A stretch of 64,000 bases of DNA. It comes from Nakazawaea peltata. Lineage: Eukaryota; Ascomycota; Pichiomycetes; Alaninales; Pachysolenaceae. Shown piece after piece: positions 18,918-29,400 of the stretch. The stretch lies in the NCBI GenBank assembly GCA_001599355.1, contig BCGQ01000002.1, positions 323,554-387,553 on the forward strand. The letters are read 5' to 3'. The notes under the pieces were generated by a model. That model made no database searches, had not been told where the DNA came from, and saw nothing but the letters and a program-made list of their open reading frames with translations. Position numbers and translations under genes: made by a program. Numbering within the stretch: position 1 is the first letter of the stretch; every line of letters starts with the position of its first letter.

Positions 18918-21626
18918 TTATTTAGTCACAAAACTAGCCATTTTATCCTTCAAGATAACTTTGACGATATTTTTACCCCCCAAATATTTATCTCCATTCG
19001 AAGTCCCCATAAGTTGCTGGACAAATTGGTTCTCATCACTATACAACGATTTATCAGCTGCGAAAACGAACCTGAAACGTCCATTCACCATGATACTGTA
19101 GTTTTGAAGACTACTTTCGAATCGAGGTTGAATTTCAGGCCATGAACGAGTCAAGATCGACTCCCATTTGAGTCCCAGAAGCTCACAATATCTCTCGTAA
19201 CTTTCCTCCAGAACAGCAGGAGCAACAGGTGACATGATAGTGAGTAATTTGAGGTAGCTGTCATTAATGAGGTCGAAATTCAGTTCACCAGATCCACAGC
19301 CATCAATAAGAGCATTAGTTAATTTCATATAATCGGAAATCACCGTATTCAATGAAATACTTGAACTGAACGACTCTTCAATCGATGAAATATACTCTTG
19401 AACAGCATTATGTAATTCAATTTCCAGTTCATTATACTCCAATTGAGGGTTATTTGTAGATTTCGAACCATCTTTCTCTCCCATCTTAGTACCCAATGTC
19501 TCTCCAAGTTGATAAACCTTTCTTAACCATCTTTGAACTCCTACGATCTTGAGTTCGTCCCAATCAAGAACATCATTAACAGGAGCCTGGAATAAGATAT
19601 GAGCTCTAGTAGCATCGGCTCCAAATTGAGCTATACAATCAGCAGGATCTACCCCATTATATTTAGATTTAGACATCTTCTCACTAGTAACAACCAGCTC
19701 CTTCCCAGTACGAGTGACTACATACCGTTGAGAAGAGGTATCCAAATGGTATTCGTCAGGTTTGAGGAACCGACCGTTATCAGGATCAGACAATGTACGA
19801 CCATGAACCATACCCTGGGTGACCAACTTCTTGAAAGGTTCCCCAGCAGTCTCAACGGAGCCTGGTAAATGACCAATCTTGGTGAGGAATTTGGTGATGA
19901 AACGAGCATAGAGTAAATGCAAAATAGCATGCTCTACACCTCCTATATACATATCTACAGGTAAGGAGATATCCTTCTTGAAAGGCTGGTCTGGGTTGTG
20001 AGGGTCTAAGAACCTCAGGAAGTACCATGACGAGTCCATGAAGGTGTCCATAGTATCGGTTTCACGTTTCAGAGGCTCTCCACAAGAAGGACATTTACAG
20101 TTGACGAAACTTTCGAGTTTCAGTAATGGGGATCCACCTTTCTTATCGATCAGATGCCCCAATTGAGGCAACATTACAGGCAATTCATGGTCTGGGACTG
20201 GGACTGTTCCACAAGAGTCACAGTATACGATTGGAATTGGGGCTCCCCAGTATCTTTGTCTACTGATTAACCAGTCTCTTATACGGAATTGGGTGGTCTT
20301 AGTACCGAGTCCCGACAGTTCAAGATCTTTAATGATCAGTTTAGTGGCTTGTTTGACAGATAATCCCGAATATTGTTCGGCATTTCCATTCATGACTCCA
20401 GATTTACCTAAATATGGACCTTTTTGATCGTCTTTCGAGTCACCTTTCTTTGAGATCACCTTTATAACCGGGTCAGAAGGTCTGTTAAGTCTCCAGAATG
20501 CATAGTCACGCTCATCATGACCAGGACATCCCATTACAGATCCATGACCATAAGATCCAATCACATATGGAGCTACAAATACAGGCACTTGAGAGTCTGG
20601 TTTTAATGGGTTAATTACGGTGAGTCCTTGCAATTGATACCCTTCTTTTGAAGGTTCTTCTTGAGGAGAGGATACTTTAGATACCGAGTCGACGAACAGA
20701 GCCAATTTCTGGTCGGTTTGCTTCAATATTTCTACAATTGGGTGGGTGGTGGAAAGAGCTACATACTGGACAGCTTTAATGGTGTCTGGTCTTGTGGTGA
20801 AGGTACGGATTTCGGTGAAAGGAAGATCGATATTGGAGTCAGTAACGAGGGAAAATCCTAAATCTACACCATGACTTTCCCCAATCCAATTCTTCTGCAT
20901 CACTTTCACCTTAGAAGGCCACTGGTCCAACTTATCCAAATCATGATTTAACTCATGAGCATAGTCGGTGATTTTGAGGAACCACTGCGACAACATACGT
21001 TTCTCTACAAGGGCCCCCGATCTCCAGCTACGTCCCTCATCATCTACTTGTTCATTTGCCAAGACAGTCTGATCGACAGGGTCCCAATTGATCTCAGATT
21101 TCAGCTTGTAAGCCAAACCATGATCATACAATAAAGTGAAGATTTTTTGAGTGTGTTTGTAGTAGTCGGGCATACAAGTGGTGAGCTCACGATCCCAGTC
21201 GAAGTCCAGTAACATGAGCTGGATCTGCTGTTTCATGTTTTCAATGTTGGAGAGTGTCCATTCAGCAGGATCGATGCCTCTTTCAATAGCGGCATTTTCC
21301 GCCGGTAATCCAAACAGATCCCATCCCATCAGATGGACAACGTCGTACCCTTTGAGTTTATGGAATCTCAGGATCGAGTCACTGATGGTGTAGACACGGA
21401 CATGACCCATATGTAACAGTCCAGAAGGGTATGGGAACATAGGAAGGATGTATTTTTGGTCACCATTGGAGGAATCTTTTGGGTTGATCCGTTGGGGGTT
21501 TTGGGTGATGGATTTCCATTTGGAGAGCCATTTCTCGTCTAATTTTTTACCCAATTCAAGGGCCAGAAACGAACCGCTGGTGGAATGGAACGATCTGAGT
21601 TGAGAAACCAAGTGAATTTGTCTCAT
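18918..21626 (-). CDS. NAM2: Nam2, mitochondrial leucyl-tRNA synthetase
   Basis: The start is the ATG at 21626, giving a typical matrix presequence ([20 protein letters not shown]) and 902 residues, as in yeast Nam2 (894). Upstream codons in the same frame lack an ATG. Class I signatures are present: the HIGH region PYPSG-x-LHMGHVR near residue 70, the GWD[14 protein letters not shown] block near 105, the CP1 editing domain in the middle, and [12 protein letters not shown] near residue 650. The enzyme charges mitochondrial tRNA-Leu; the S. cerevisiae protein also aids group I intron splicing. CTG codons at residues 70, 99, 104 and 140 fall at sites suited to Ala. WDAFG and ML-A-(N/D)FDWDRE are the clearest. 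Confidence 0.96.
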   Translation of the reverse strand: MRQIHLVSQLRSFHSTSGSFLALELGKKLDEKWLSKWKSITQNPQRINPKDSSNGDQKYILPMFPYPSGLLHMGHVRVYTISDSILRFHKLKGYDVVHLMGWDLFGLPAENAAIERGIDPAEWTLSNIENMKQQIQLMLLDFDWDRELTTCMPDYYKHTQKIFTLLYDHGLAYKLKSEINWDPVDQTVLANEQVDDEGRSWRSGALVEKRMLSQWFLKITDYAHELNHDLDKLDQWPSKVKVMQKNWIGESHGVDLGFSLVTDSNIDLPFTEIRTFTTRPDTIKAVQYVALSTTHPIVEILKQTDQKLALFVDSVSKVSSPQEEPSKEGYQLQGLTVINPLKPDSQVPVFVAPYVIGSYGHGSVMGCPGHDERDYAFWRLNRPSDPVIKVISKKGDSKDDQKGPYLGKSGVMNGNAEQYSGLSVKQATKLIIKDLELSGLGTKTTQFRIRDWLISRQRYWGAPIPIVYCDSCGTVPVPDHELPVMLPQLGHLIDKKGGSPLLKLESFVNCKCPSCGEPLKRETDTMDTFMDSSWYFLRFLDPHNPDQPFKKDISLPVDMYIGGVEHAILHLLYARFITKFLTKIGHLPGSVETAGEPFKKLVTQGMVHGRTLSDPDNGRFLKPDEYHLDTSSQRYVVTRTGKELVVTSEKMSKSKYNGVDPADCIAQFGADATRAHILFQAPVNDVLDWDELKIVGVQRWLRKVYQLGETLGTKMGEKDGSKSTNNPQLEYNELEIELHNAVQEYISSIEESFSSSISLNTVISDYMKLTNALIDGCGSGELNFDLINDSYLKLLTIMSPVAPAVLEESYERYCELLGLKWESILTRSWPEIQPRFESSLQNYSIMVNGRFRFVFAADKSLYSDENQFVQQLMGTSNGDKYLGGKNIVKVILKDKMASFVTK

Positions 21627-22977
21627 TATCCCTGGTGGAATTGAATGGTGGGAGGGAGGCTTCGATGAAGAGAGGTTGAAAAATCGAGGTTGAGTCGTTC
21701 GAGATGGGTGAAAAATTTTAAAAGGGAAATTCCTAAATAGGCAATCTAATAGAAGGTCGTGTGCAAAAATCTGATTTTGAGTGTGGATTGGGTCACGAGG
21801 GCAGAAAAGGGAGATAGAGGGAGGCTGGGGGCAAGATAGGAAGGGCAAGATAGAAAGGGCAAGAGGCTGGAGGTCAGAAGGGGTCAGTAGAGATTAACAA
21901 AGTGGGGAGGGATAGTCAGGAAGAGGTGATTAGTGATTAGTGGACAAGTGGTGGTCAAGGTGTGTAGATGTATCGTGACCAGATAAGTTACTGCCCTATG
22001 ATGCCCAGGGGTAGAGATCTCATCTTGACAGATCACCATTAAACTGAGACATCTGCGTGGTTAATTAAGATTTGAGACATTACCCATCTGGATACAACTC
22101 TTAATTAGGGGATGAAAAATCAGTACAACAAAGGATAAAAAATGAACAAATGTGAACAACAAAGAGTTTAGGTAATTGAGTGTAGGAGAGAGACACGAAT
22201 ATAATGCAATCGTCAGCTCTTTAAATTGTGCCAAGGAAGTTGGGAATCTGCACAATCCTTGCTCGAGTGAGTTGCTGGAAAAGTGAGGGCAGAAATGGGC
22301 TGTAGGAGGGGTAAATACGAGGGTGAGTAGAGGGAATAGAGGCGGGATCGGTCAAGAGATAGGGGCAGCAACCGGTGAAGGTGAACGGAAAATGGTGGAG
22401 AGAGGTTGGTGGAGATGTTGGTGGACTCTGACAAAACGTGGTCTTCTATTGTACCATAACGGGTATGAGTGCACGGAGAACTAGTTGGTGTATTGGTGTT
22501 AGGGACGTGTTTGTGCCCTATTATTTAATAGTAAAATAGAGATACTAAGATTTTAAGTTTTTGTCTTGTTATTGTTTATTGCAGGGGCAGGGCAGGGCCA
22601 GATAATAATAGTGAGAGTAGGTATAGTAAAGCAGAGAATATATGGGGAGAGGGGATGGGGGTAAAGGGGGGTTGGGTAGAGGAGGTGAGTAGAGGTGAGT
22701 AGGGGAGGGCTGAGGAGGGCTGAGGAGAGCTGATGAGAGTCGAGGTGATCTGATGTGATTTAAGGTGGTCGATATGAATAGAGTCAATCCCCATAAATTA
22801 GCCTACACTTTATAGCCTATTCCTATTCTGCCCATCTGCCCTGCCCTGCCCATGCACAATCCCCAACCGAAATCTTATATTGCTCTCAATATGCCCCTCG
22901 TCTCTGTGGGACTTTTGTTTTGAACAAAACCAACTCAACTATTTAAATATCACCCAATTGACCGCGTCATCTGATAA
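21627..22977. other. NAM2/MNN2 divergent region with purine-rich minisatellites
   Basis: This stretch of about 1.35 kb between divergent starts is strongly strand-asymmetric. The plus strand is rich in G and A, with short tandem repeats at about 21827-21866 (GGGCAAGATAGRAA) and 22681-22740 (GAGGTGAGTA, then GGAGGGCTGA). Open frames on the minus strand here are low-complexity Pro/Ser/Leu products of the purine bias and are not credible genes. Confidence 0.6.
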
Positions 22978-24603
22978 ATGGACCGAATGAGTATGACCAA
23001 GTTGATAACGGTGCCACTGAAGATGCACAAATACGTGCGAATGTGCGTCATCATCACCATAATCCTTCTAGTGGCCACCGTCATCACCAAGACCCTGGAC
23101 TTACCTGTCGACAACGACTTGTACGACATCATAACGTCGGGCAAATTCACCCAACTCTCGTCTTATCAGCAGATATTCAAGACTTTGGCGAAAGTACGTC
23201 CGGGAAGGAAGTGTCCAGCCAAATTGGACGATTATCCCAACGAAGTAGCCAAAGAAAAGTTCTTCACCGACGACGATTTCGTCTTCTCAAGAGACTACTT
23301 GAACAGTTTACTTCAAATCAAGCCTGAATGTCTTGACGAGTTGAGTAGATCTCATGCGGATTTCGTCAATTTCATGGACACCACCGACATTCTGTTCGGA
23401 GACATGTCTGCCATCGAAGGTAACGGGATAGTGATGGTGGGAGGAGGAAAATTCAACATTTTGACTCTTTTGAATGTCCAATGGTTGAAGATATTGAAGT
23501 CGGAATTGCCCGTAGAGATCTTTATCGGGACCAAAGAAGAGTATGATGAGAATTTCTGTAATAATATTGTACCCCAGTTGGGTGAGAACGTGAGATGTAC
23601 CTTACTTTGGGAACATATGGGTGATAAAATGTACAATAAGTTCAATATCAAGGGATTCCAGTACAAAAGTTTGGCATTATTGATCAGTAAATTCGAGAAT
23701 ATCTTGTTCTTGGATCTGGATAACATGCCTGTGAAGCTGCCTGATCTGTTATTTGACTCGAAAGTGTTCCAAGAGAATGGGTTGATCTTATGGCCAGATG
23801 CTTGGTCAAGAACAACTTCACCAAAGTTTTATGAGGATATTTTACATATGAAGGTTGGAGATCACCCAATTAGAGGACTCAATTTCAGAGATAGTCCAGA
23901 GTTCAACTATCATGACGTTGAAGGAACCGTTCCTAACCCATCTTCCGAGAGTGGAATGATCTTGGTTAACAAAAGACTGAAATCCAAAGTGCTATTACTT
24001 CTGTTATACTACAATATCTTTGGACCTAACTATTACTATCCGTTGTTTTCGCAAGGAGGAGCTGGAGAAGGTGATAAAGAGACGTTTATTCATGCGGCTC
24101 ATGTATTGAAATCTAAATATTACCAGGTGAATCACAAGTTCACTTTCATTGGGTACCATGAAGATGGAGAGTTCAACTCCAAGGCATTGGCCCAACATGA
24201 TCCAGTGCTGGACTATGAGAACATGTTGAATCATAAGAATAGAGACGATGGGTTGGTGGAAGAGGGAGGTGTGACTCCTGATGTGTTGTTCATGCATTTA
24301 TCGTATCCTAAGTTGATTCCAGATTTGTTGGTGGAGAAAGAGGAGTTGAAAAATGAGGCCACTGGAAAGCATAGAAGGTTGTATGTTGGAGGAGAACTTA
24401 AATATGATTTCGAGCTTTGGATCAATGAGATGTTTGTGCAGTTGCTTTGTCCGTTCTATGATCGGTCTGATGATTTGATCTCTACGATTGTACCTGGGAT
24501 TGGGATTGAGTTGAAGTTTTTCGAGGATCGGAAGAGATTGCAACAGCAATGTAATGATTATTTTATACCGCATGTTCAGTTTTTGAAGGAGAATCCTGCA
24601 TAG
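22978..24603 (+). CDS. MNN2: Alpha-1,2-mannosyltransferase, Mnn2/Mnn5 family
   Basis: This 541-residue type II membrane protein has a short cytoplasmic tail and a transmembrane anchor at about residues 20-40, then a lumenal catalytic domain. Family landmarks are GIVMVGGGKFNILTLLNVQWLK, the QYKSLALLISKFENILFLD segment and the metal/GDP-binding Asp motif D-x-DNMP near residue 247. Also present are SESGMILVNK and GDKETFIHAA. These Golgi enzymes add alpha-1,2-mannose branches to N-linked outer chains. Several paralogues exist in yeasts, so MNN2 versus MNN5 is not resolved. The residue between the two Asp of the motif is CTG-encoded, hence probably Ala. Confidence 0.9.
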   Translation: MDRMSMTKLITVPLKMHKYVRMCVIITIILLVATVITKTLDLPVDNDLYDIITSGKFTQLSSYQQIFKTLAKVRPGRKCPAKLDDYPNEVAKEKFFTDDDFVFSRDYLNSLLQIKPECLDELSRSHADFVNFMDTTDILFGDMSAIEGNGIVMVGGGKFNILTLLNVQWLKILKSELPVEIFIGTKEEYDENFCNNIVPQLGENVRCTLLWEHMGDKMYNKFNIKGFQYKSLALLISKFENILFLDLDNMPVKLPDLLFDSKVFQENGLILWPDAWSRTTSPKFYEDILHMKVGDHPIRGLNFRDSPEFNYHDVEGTVPNPSSESGMILVNKRLKSKVLLLLLYYNIFGPNYYYPLFSQGGAGEGDKETFIHAAHVLKSKYYQVNHKFTFIGYHEDGEFNSKALAQHDPVLDYENMLNHKNRDDGLVEEGGVTPDVLFMHLSYPKLIPDLLVEKEELKNEATGKHRRLYVGGELKYDFELWINEMFVQLLCPFYDRSDDLISTIVPGIGIELKFFEDRKRLQQQCNDYFIPHVQFLKENPA

Positions 24604-24872
24604 CCAGCTCAAGCAGCGTAAGCTGTTTGAGGTGGAAGAGCATATCAGCCCATGCCAGTCAATATATGCCCTGGTATCAGCCAGACTTAGGCCAGAATCA
24701 AGCACCAAGACACCCTCTGGAGTCCCTCGAGACCAAATCAAGCATAATAACCACTAAAAAGTCTCATGGAGGCATCTCACAGCGCTCTCGCAGCTATCGC
24801 TGCTCAAGCTGTGCTCACAAACTCCAGTCTCATCAGCTCTCGCAGCTATCGCTGCTCAAGCTGTGTAAATAT
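24604..24872. repeat. Convergent 3' region with a 30-bp direct repeat and hairpins
   Basis: Two identical 30-bp copies occur at 24784-24813 and 24836-24865, 52 bp apart. Each contains the hairpin GCAGC-TATC-GCTGC. The first copy is also flanked by CACAGC, complementary to its own GCTGTG end. The second copy ends 7 bp before the stop codon of the PEX11-like gene. The structure may act in bidirectional termination. Confidence 0.85.
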
Positions 24873-25652
24873 TTATAACCGCTTAATTTCATTCAAAACT
24901 TCCTTCCAATATTGTAAAGTATTAAGACAACTACTAAAAGTCCCGCAAAAACCAACCTCCAATGGGCTCAAACAACCCTCTGGTAACGACCAATGAACCG
25001 TAAGAGGTAAATTAGCCAAATTAGCAACCATTTCCTTACTCAAAACCTTCCCCTCGGTGATCAACTTGACGATATCTGACACTACATAGAGAGCCCAGAG
25101 CTTACAACACCAGATATTGAACCAGAGAGAGGTGGACTCCAGTTGAGTGGTGAATTCGTGATCACCCACGAACCCGATATTCTCGAAAATTTGTAACCAA
25201 AGACATGAAGTGACCTGAACAAAGTCGATGAGTTTCTTTGAGAGAGGGTATTTGGACCTTGGTTTGGTGAGGATGTCTTTGTAGGTGGAAAGGAGCCATG
25301 ACATGAGGGGTAGCAGGGCCCACATACGATTGAAGATCCGGATATCCGACAAATATGACGAGATACGTTTCAATTTGTCCGCCACGACCATTTCAGTCTC
25401 TGATAAGGTGGTGAAATGAGCTTTTTTGAAGAGCGGATGGAGTTGAGGGAACAATTGGGCAAGTTTCAATGCGATTTTCGGTTTCTTTTTGGTGAGTTCC
25501 GATATGAAGAGCGAGAAGTAACATATTGTCGATAAAGTTGAGTCCAATTTGGAGCTGTTTTGGAAGATTGAGCCATCGATTGTGTCATAAAATTTGGGAT
25601 CAATTAGAAGATTTGAGATCCAATGGAGTTTTTTGAGTTGGGATTTTTCCAT
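24873..25652 (-). CDS. Pex11 family peroxisomal membrane protein
   Basis: From the ATG at 25652 the product is 259 residues and starts MEKSQLKKLHWISNLL, close to where Pex11 family members begin. The segment KLKRISSYLSDIRIFNRMWALLPLMSWLL (about 88-116) matches the Pex11C-type pattern of an Arg-Ile-Phe helix followed by a Leu-rich membrane segment. A C-terminal hydrophobic segment and basic end are also typical. These proteins promote peroxisome elongation and division. An upstream in-frame ATG at 25814 would add 54 residues of His/Pro-rich low-complexity sequence, which I consider less likely. Assignment rests on pattern rather than strong identity. Confidence 0.7.
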   Translation of the reverse strand: MEKSQLKKLHWISNLLIDPKFYDTIDGSIFQNSSKLDSTLSTICYFSLFISELTKKKPKIALKLAQLFPQLHPLFKKAHFTTLSETEMVVADKLKRISSYLSDIRIFNRMWALLPLMSWLLSTYKDILTKPRSKYPLSKKLIDFVQVTSCLWLQIFENIGFVGDHEFTTQLESTSLWFNIWCCKLWALYVVSDIVKLITEGKVLSKEMVANLANLPLTVHWSLPEGCLSPLEVGFCGTFSSCLNTLQYWKEVLNEIKRL

Positions 25653-25814
25653 GGTGGAATGAGTTGTTGAGAGTGATATGATGACGAGAGGTGGGAGATT
25701 GATGAAGCTGTGAAGCTGTGGAATCAAATTATGGTGGGATGTGTGGTGGTTGTGGTGGTTGTGGTGAAGTTGGTTTGGTGGTGAGGGAGAAAGTTGAGAT
25801 TTTCCGCGGGGCAT

Positions 25815-26234
25815 CGGGAAAAATTCCGCCTAAGAGGAAAAAATAGGCGGAGCATGTGATAAGGCGGGAGAGCGGGCAGGAAGAGATAGCGCGCAGAGAA
25901 TGCGGGCTGGGAGCGGGCAGGGAATGGGCAGAGGAGGTGGAAGGGGAGTGGGCGGGGATGAGATAAGAAGGAGGGCCATGAATTTATTCAGTACAGTGGT
26001 ATAGTGGTAGAGCCGTACATCGGTACTAACAATGAATAGAATACTCCTGTCGTGATGATCCTACTCACTTGACTTCATATACCTCCAAAATTTTAATTAC
26101 CACCCACTTAATTTACATACCCCCAAAAATACTCTGTAGAAATCCATATAAATAGGGGAAGACAGGGAAGACAAGGGAAGACAAGGGGAAGCAACGGACG
26201 GTAAAGATTATATAATAAACAGAACAGCAGGTAG
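25815..26234. other. Promoter region with GC-rich repeats
   Basis: The 420-bp divergent region has GAGCGGGCAGG-like repeats at about 25869-25930 near the PEX11-like gene. A TATAAATA at 26147-26154 lies 81 bp before the ATG of the following membrane protein. A TACTAAC at 26024-26030 suggested an intron, but no donor or upstream exon was found. Confidence 0.5.
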
Positions 26235-27149
26235 ATGAACCGTGAGATCAGATTTCAACTGGCTTTAGTTTGCTGGATAGTAATTCTAGCTATCAGTATA
26301 TTTAGAACCATCATATTTTATAGGGGTGACTTAAATGATCCACTTTTCACTTTTGGGGGTAAAATTGATAAGAAATTGGGGGAGGAATTGGGGGAGATGA
26401 TGAGAGGGGAGATGAATAGAAATTTAATAGGAGATAATTATGTATGGGATGAGGTCATGAATGGACCTGGTGGGAATTCTGGAGCAAATTTGCCCTCCCT
26501 TCTTGTTTACATCCCCTTCCCATCTTCGGCTTCTCCTAATATTTTATGCTTAAATATTGGGGATGAAAGAGTTAAATCAATTCTGGATTTAGGAGACAAA
26601 ATACAAGAAAGTGGATCAACAAAGGAGTTAATTGAATCTCATTTACTTATCCTTACAGATTTCACTCCAGAAATACTCGAACAAACCTTTGAAATATTGA
26701 ATATCACCCCCCTTCAAACTGAAGATCTTCTTAAAACCCCCAATTTTCTTAAGAACAAGATTTTATTAGGGATGGATTTAGGAATTAGTTTATTCAATTG
26801 TTTGGCACTTTCAAGTTTGATATATTACGCACCAGACAAGAAAACCTTATCTCAATCTACCAAATACTACGCTATTTATTGTCTTCTTCCAATCACTCAG
26901 ATCATCTCTGTTCTTCAATTCCTTCTCCTTGGTCTTCAAATGTTACTCATTTTCTCCACCCAAACATACTCAATTTATTTCTCCCTTTCTCAAAGATCAC
27001 CACCAGGCCAAATCTACTCACATCCACTAATAATCCAACTCCATCAACTCATCCCATCAACCCTCCAAACCATTCTTGTCTCGGTGTTCATCCTCTTCTC
27101 AGTGACCTGCATCCCCATCTGGCCCTGGCAAGACCGATTGACTAATTAG
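26235..27149 (+). CDS. Membrane protein of unknown function, Sur7/PalI-like topology
   Basis: The 304-residue product has one hydrophobic segment at residues 7-29, a long hydrophilic stretch (about 30-188), then three hydrophobic segments (about 190-205, 220-245 and 280-300) and a short tail. This is the layout of four-span fungal proteins such as Sur7, Fig1 and Rim9/PalI, in which the first loop is extracellular. I do not see their loop motif, so the resemblance is topological only. The loop has few cysteines. Low codon bias suggests modest or conditional expression. A TATAAATA lies 81 bp upstream. Confidence 0.7.
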   Translation: MNREIRFQLALVCWIVILAISIFRTIIFYRGDLNDPLFTFGGKIDKKLGEELGEMMRGEMNRNLIGDNYVWDEVMNGPGGNSGANLPSLLVYIPFPSSASPNILCLNIGDERVKSILDLGDKIQESGSTKELIESHLLILTDFTPEILEQTFEILNITPLQTEDLLKTPNFLKNKILLGMDLGISLFNCLALSSLIYYAPDKKTLSQSTKYYAIYCLLPITQIISVLQFLLLGLQMLLIFSTQTYSIYFSLSQRSPPGQIYSHPLIIQLHQLIPSTLQTILVSVFILFSVTCIPIWPWQDRLTN

Positions 27150-27152
27150 GAA

Positions 27153-27169
27153 ATCAAATTTCCTATTTC
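27153..27169. promoter_or_regulatory. Inverted AGGAAAT repeat upstream of CPS1
   Basis: AGGAAAT-CAA-ATTTCCT lies just after the stop of the preceding gene and 150 bp before the CPS1 ATG. Together with the adjacent ACTAATTAGG it resembles Mcm1-type half sites seen elsewhere in the window. Function is speculative. Confidence 0.3.
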
Positions 27170-27318
27170 GGGTAAAACCAATCGAAAAATGGCCGTAAAA
27201 TTGCCCGATAAGGAAATCCATCCTCGCCGGATAAGGGTCCAGCCACAGCCGTCGAGTTCAAGTATTATTTCACCAAGTGGACTCAACAACCGTTGAAACT
27301 CTGTATAGCTCAAGCAAA

Positions 27319-29046
27319 ATGGAGAAGAAGACGTCTAAGCCGCAATTCAGATGGGCTTCCCTGCTGATCTCAGTAGGACTGCTCATTTTGATCATTCAAT
27401 CGATTTATGCCAACGTTGGCTTTAAGCTGATGTACCAGGAGATGATTCCATTGGAATCTCAATGTGCTGTGGCACCTAAAGTGCACCCTAAGTCATATGA
27501 GACTGACAATTCGACAATTGTCAAGATTATGACCGATGAAAAGTTCCAGAATGCCTCTGCTCTGAAGTTGTCAGGAGCCGTTCAAATTGATACCGTCACT
27601 TATGACAACCCCCCATCACCAGACGAGGCTCCAGACTACTGGAAGAAGTTCTATAAGTTCCATGACTACCTTTTCAAGACGTTCCCTACTGTATTTTCGA
27701 ACTCTGATTTATTTGAGGTCGAGTTCATTAACACTTTTGGTATCTTAATCACCTTTAAAGGTTCTGAAGAGAGCTTGAAGCCGTTGATGTTGATGGCTCA
27801 TATCGATACTGTGCCTGTTCAAGAGGAAACATTGGATAAATGGACTTATCCTCCATTTGCTGGCCATTTCGATGGTGAATTTATATATGGTAGAGGATCT
27901 TCTGACTGTAAAAATACCTTGATTGGAATTTTGGAATCATTGGAGCTCTTAGTAGCCGATGGATTCAAGCCAAAAAGAGCCGTAATTATCTCTCTTATGT
28001 CTGACGAAGAAGTGGGAGGTCACCATTTCGCAGACCATGTAGCTAGAGTGTTAGAAGACAGGTATGGATTTGATTCTATGCATTCTATTGTAGATGAAGG
28101 AGGAATTGGGTTCACGGAGATGGGTGGATCTTACTTTGCCATGGTTGCTAATGGAGAGAAAGGATTTGTGAACAATGTGATTGAATTGACTACACCTGGT
28201 GGTCATTCCTCTGTTCCTCCTGATCATACTTCCATTGGTATCATGTCAGAATTACTTGTAGACATTGAAGCTAAGCCGTTTGAGATTGTTTTAAGTGAAC
28301 AAAATCCGACTTTCCAATACTTGACATGTCTTGCTGAGCATTCTAAGCTGCTTGACAGTTCATTGAAGAAGGCGATTTTGAACCTGTTAACTGACTCTAA
28401 GGCTTATCGTACTGTAGTAGATTACGTAACCTCGGTTCCATCGTTAAAGAATTTGTTTAAGACTACTCAACTGATCGATATTATCAAGGGAGGGGCTAAA
28501 TCGAATGCTTTACCTGAACATGTAGAAGTAACTTTGAATCAACGTGTTGCCATTGAGTCGAGTGTCTCAGAGACCAATCTCCATTTACTTGAGGAACATA
28601 TGATTCAAATTGCTGAGAAATATGATCTTGGTCTTAGTTATTCTTACAATGGAGAGACCAAGGTTTATCGTGAACCTACGGTTAATGGATATTTTGAAGT
28701 TAAACCTGCCTTGAATTTCGATCCTGCTCCTACTTCACCTAATTCTGGACCTGAATGGGATCTTTTAGCTGGTACTATTAGACATATCTACGAAGATTTT
28801 GTATTCCCTGATAAATTCCCTGAGGATGGGGCACCTTTGGTTGTGTCACCATCTGTTATGTCTGGTAATACTGATACTAAGAGTATGTGGAACTTGACTA
28901 AACATATATTTAGATATCAACCTGGAGATTTGGATACTTTGATTGGTACACATGCTCATTCTGTTGATGAACATATTAATTTGGGGTCACATTTACAGGT
29001 GATTGCGTTTTATTATGAGTATATTCAGGCGGTTGATGAGAATTAG
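27319..29046 (+). CDS. CPS1: Cps1, vacuolar carboxypeptidase S (M20 metallopeptidase)
   Basis: From the ATG at 27319 the protein has 575 residues, essentially the length of yeast Cps1 (576). An N-terminal signal anchor (about 14-32) follows a short basic cytoplasmic tail, the layout used for sorting to the vacuole through the multivesicular body. M20 dizinc ligands and catalytic residues are visible: AHIDTVPV (His 161), GRGSSDCK, MSDEEVGG and, near the C-terminus, THAHSVDEH. Cps1 releases C-terminal residues from peptides, notably Gly-X dipeptides, for nitrogen recycling. Upstream codons in this frame lack ATG, so the start is clear. Confidence 0.95.
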   Translation: MEKKTSKPQFRWASLLISVGLLILIIQSIYANVGFKLMYQEMIPLESQCAVAPKVHPKSYETDNSTIVKIMTDEKFQNASALKLSGAVQIDTVTYDNPPSPDEAPDYWKKFYKFHDYLFKTFPTVFSNSDLFEVEFINTFGILITFKGSEESLKPLMLMAHIDTVPVQEETLDKWTYPPFAGHFDGEFIYGRGSSDCKNTLIGILESLELLVADGFKPKRAVIISLMSDEEVGGHHFADHVARVLEDRYGFDSMHSIVDEGGIGFTEMGGSYFAMVANGEKGFVNNVIELTTPGGHSSVPPDHTSIGIMSELLVDIEAKPFEIVLSEQNPTFQYLTCLAEHSKLLDSSLKKAILNLLTDSKAYRTVVDYVTSVPSLKNLFKTTQLIDIIKGGAKSNALPEHVEVTLNQRVAIESSVSETNLHLLEEHMIQIAEKYDLGLSYSYNGETKVYREPTVNGYFEVKPALNFDPAPTSPNSGPEWDLLAGTIRHIYEDFVFPDKFPEDGAPLVVSPSVMSGNTDTKSMWNLTKHIFRYQPGDLDTLIGTHAHSVDEHINLGSHLQVIAFYYEYIQAVDEN

Positions 29047-29052
29047 GGGATA

Positions 29053-29184
29053 GAGATTAGCATTAAGCTACCCAGAGATTAGCATTAAGCTGGCTTGGGA
29101 CTAGCACTAAGCTGCCCAGAGATTAGCATTAAGCTGGCCTGGGATTAGCATTAAGCTGTTCTGGGACTAGAACTAAATTCTGCC
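29053..29184. repeat. Six copies of a 22-bp tandem repeat
   Basis: Copies start at 29053, 29075, 29097, 29119, 29141 and 29163, exactly 22 bp apart, with consensus close to GRGAYTAGCAYTAAGCTGSC. They begin 6 bp after the CPS1 stop and so lie in its 3' untranslated region. Confidence 0.95.
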
Positions 29185-29400
29185 TGGACTACAGCCTAGG
29201 CTGGCTCTATCTGGTCATGACTACCTCCAAGCTCGTCAATCTGTGATCTACACAACTAACTCTATTTAATTTTATTAGTCAAATCTTTATACCAATTTAT
29301 ATTCTGAAGGTTGTAGTTTTGTATATGAGTGTTCTGAATGTTTATTCTGAGGATGAGAGGATCGAGGTACCGATGTGGCGGGGTAGCGGGGTAGCGGGGC

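Noticed and set aside
21627-21848. N-terminal extension of NAM2
   Set aside because: The frame stays open for 74 codons upstream but has no ATG, and the ATG at 21626 already gives a proper mitochondrial presequence.
22569-22794. Pro/Ser/Leu-rich minus-strand frames upstream of MNN2
   Set aside because: They are low-complexity products of the purine-rich minisatellite in two overlapping frames.
26024-26030. TACTAAC as branch point of an intron before the 26235 gene
   Set aside because: No GTAAGT/GTATGT donor with an in-frame upstream exon was found, and a TATA box lies between it and the ATG.
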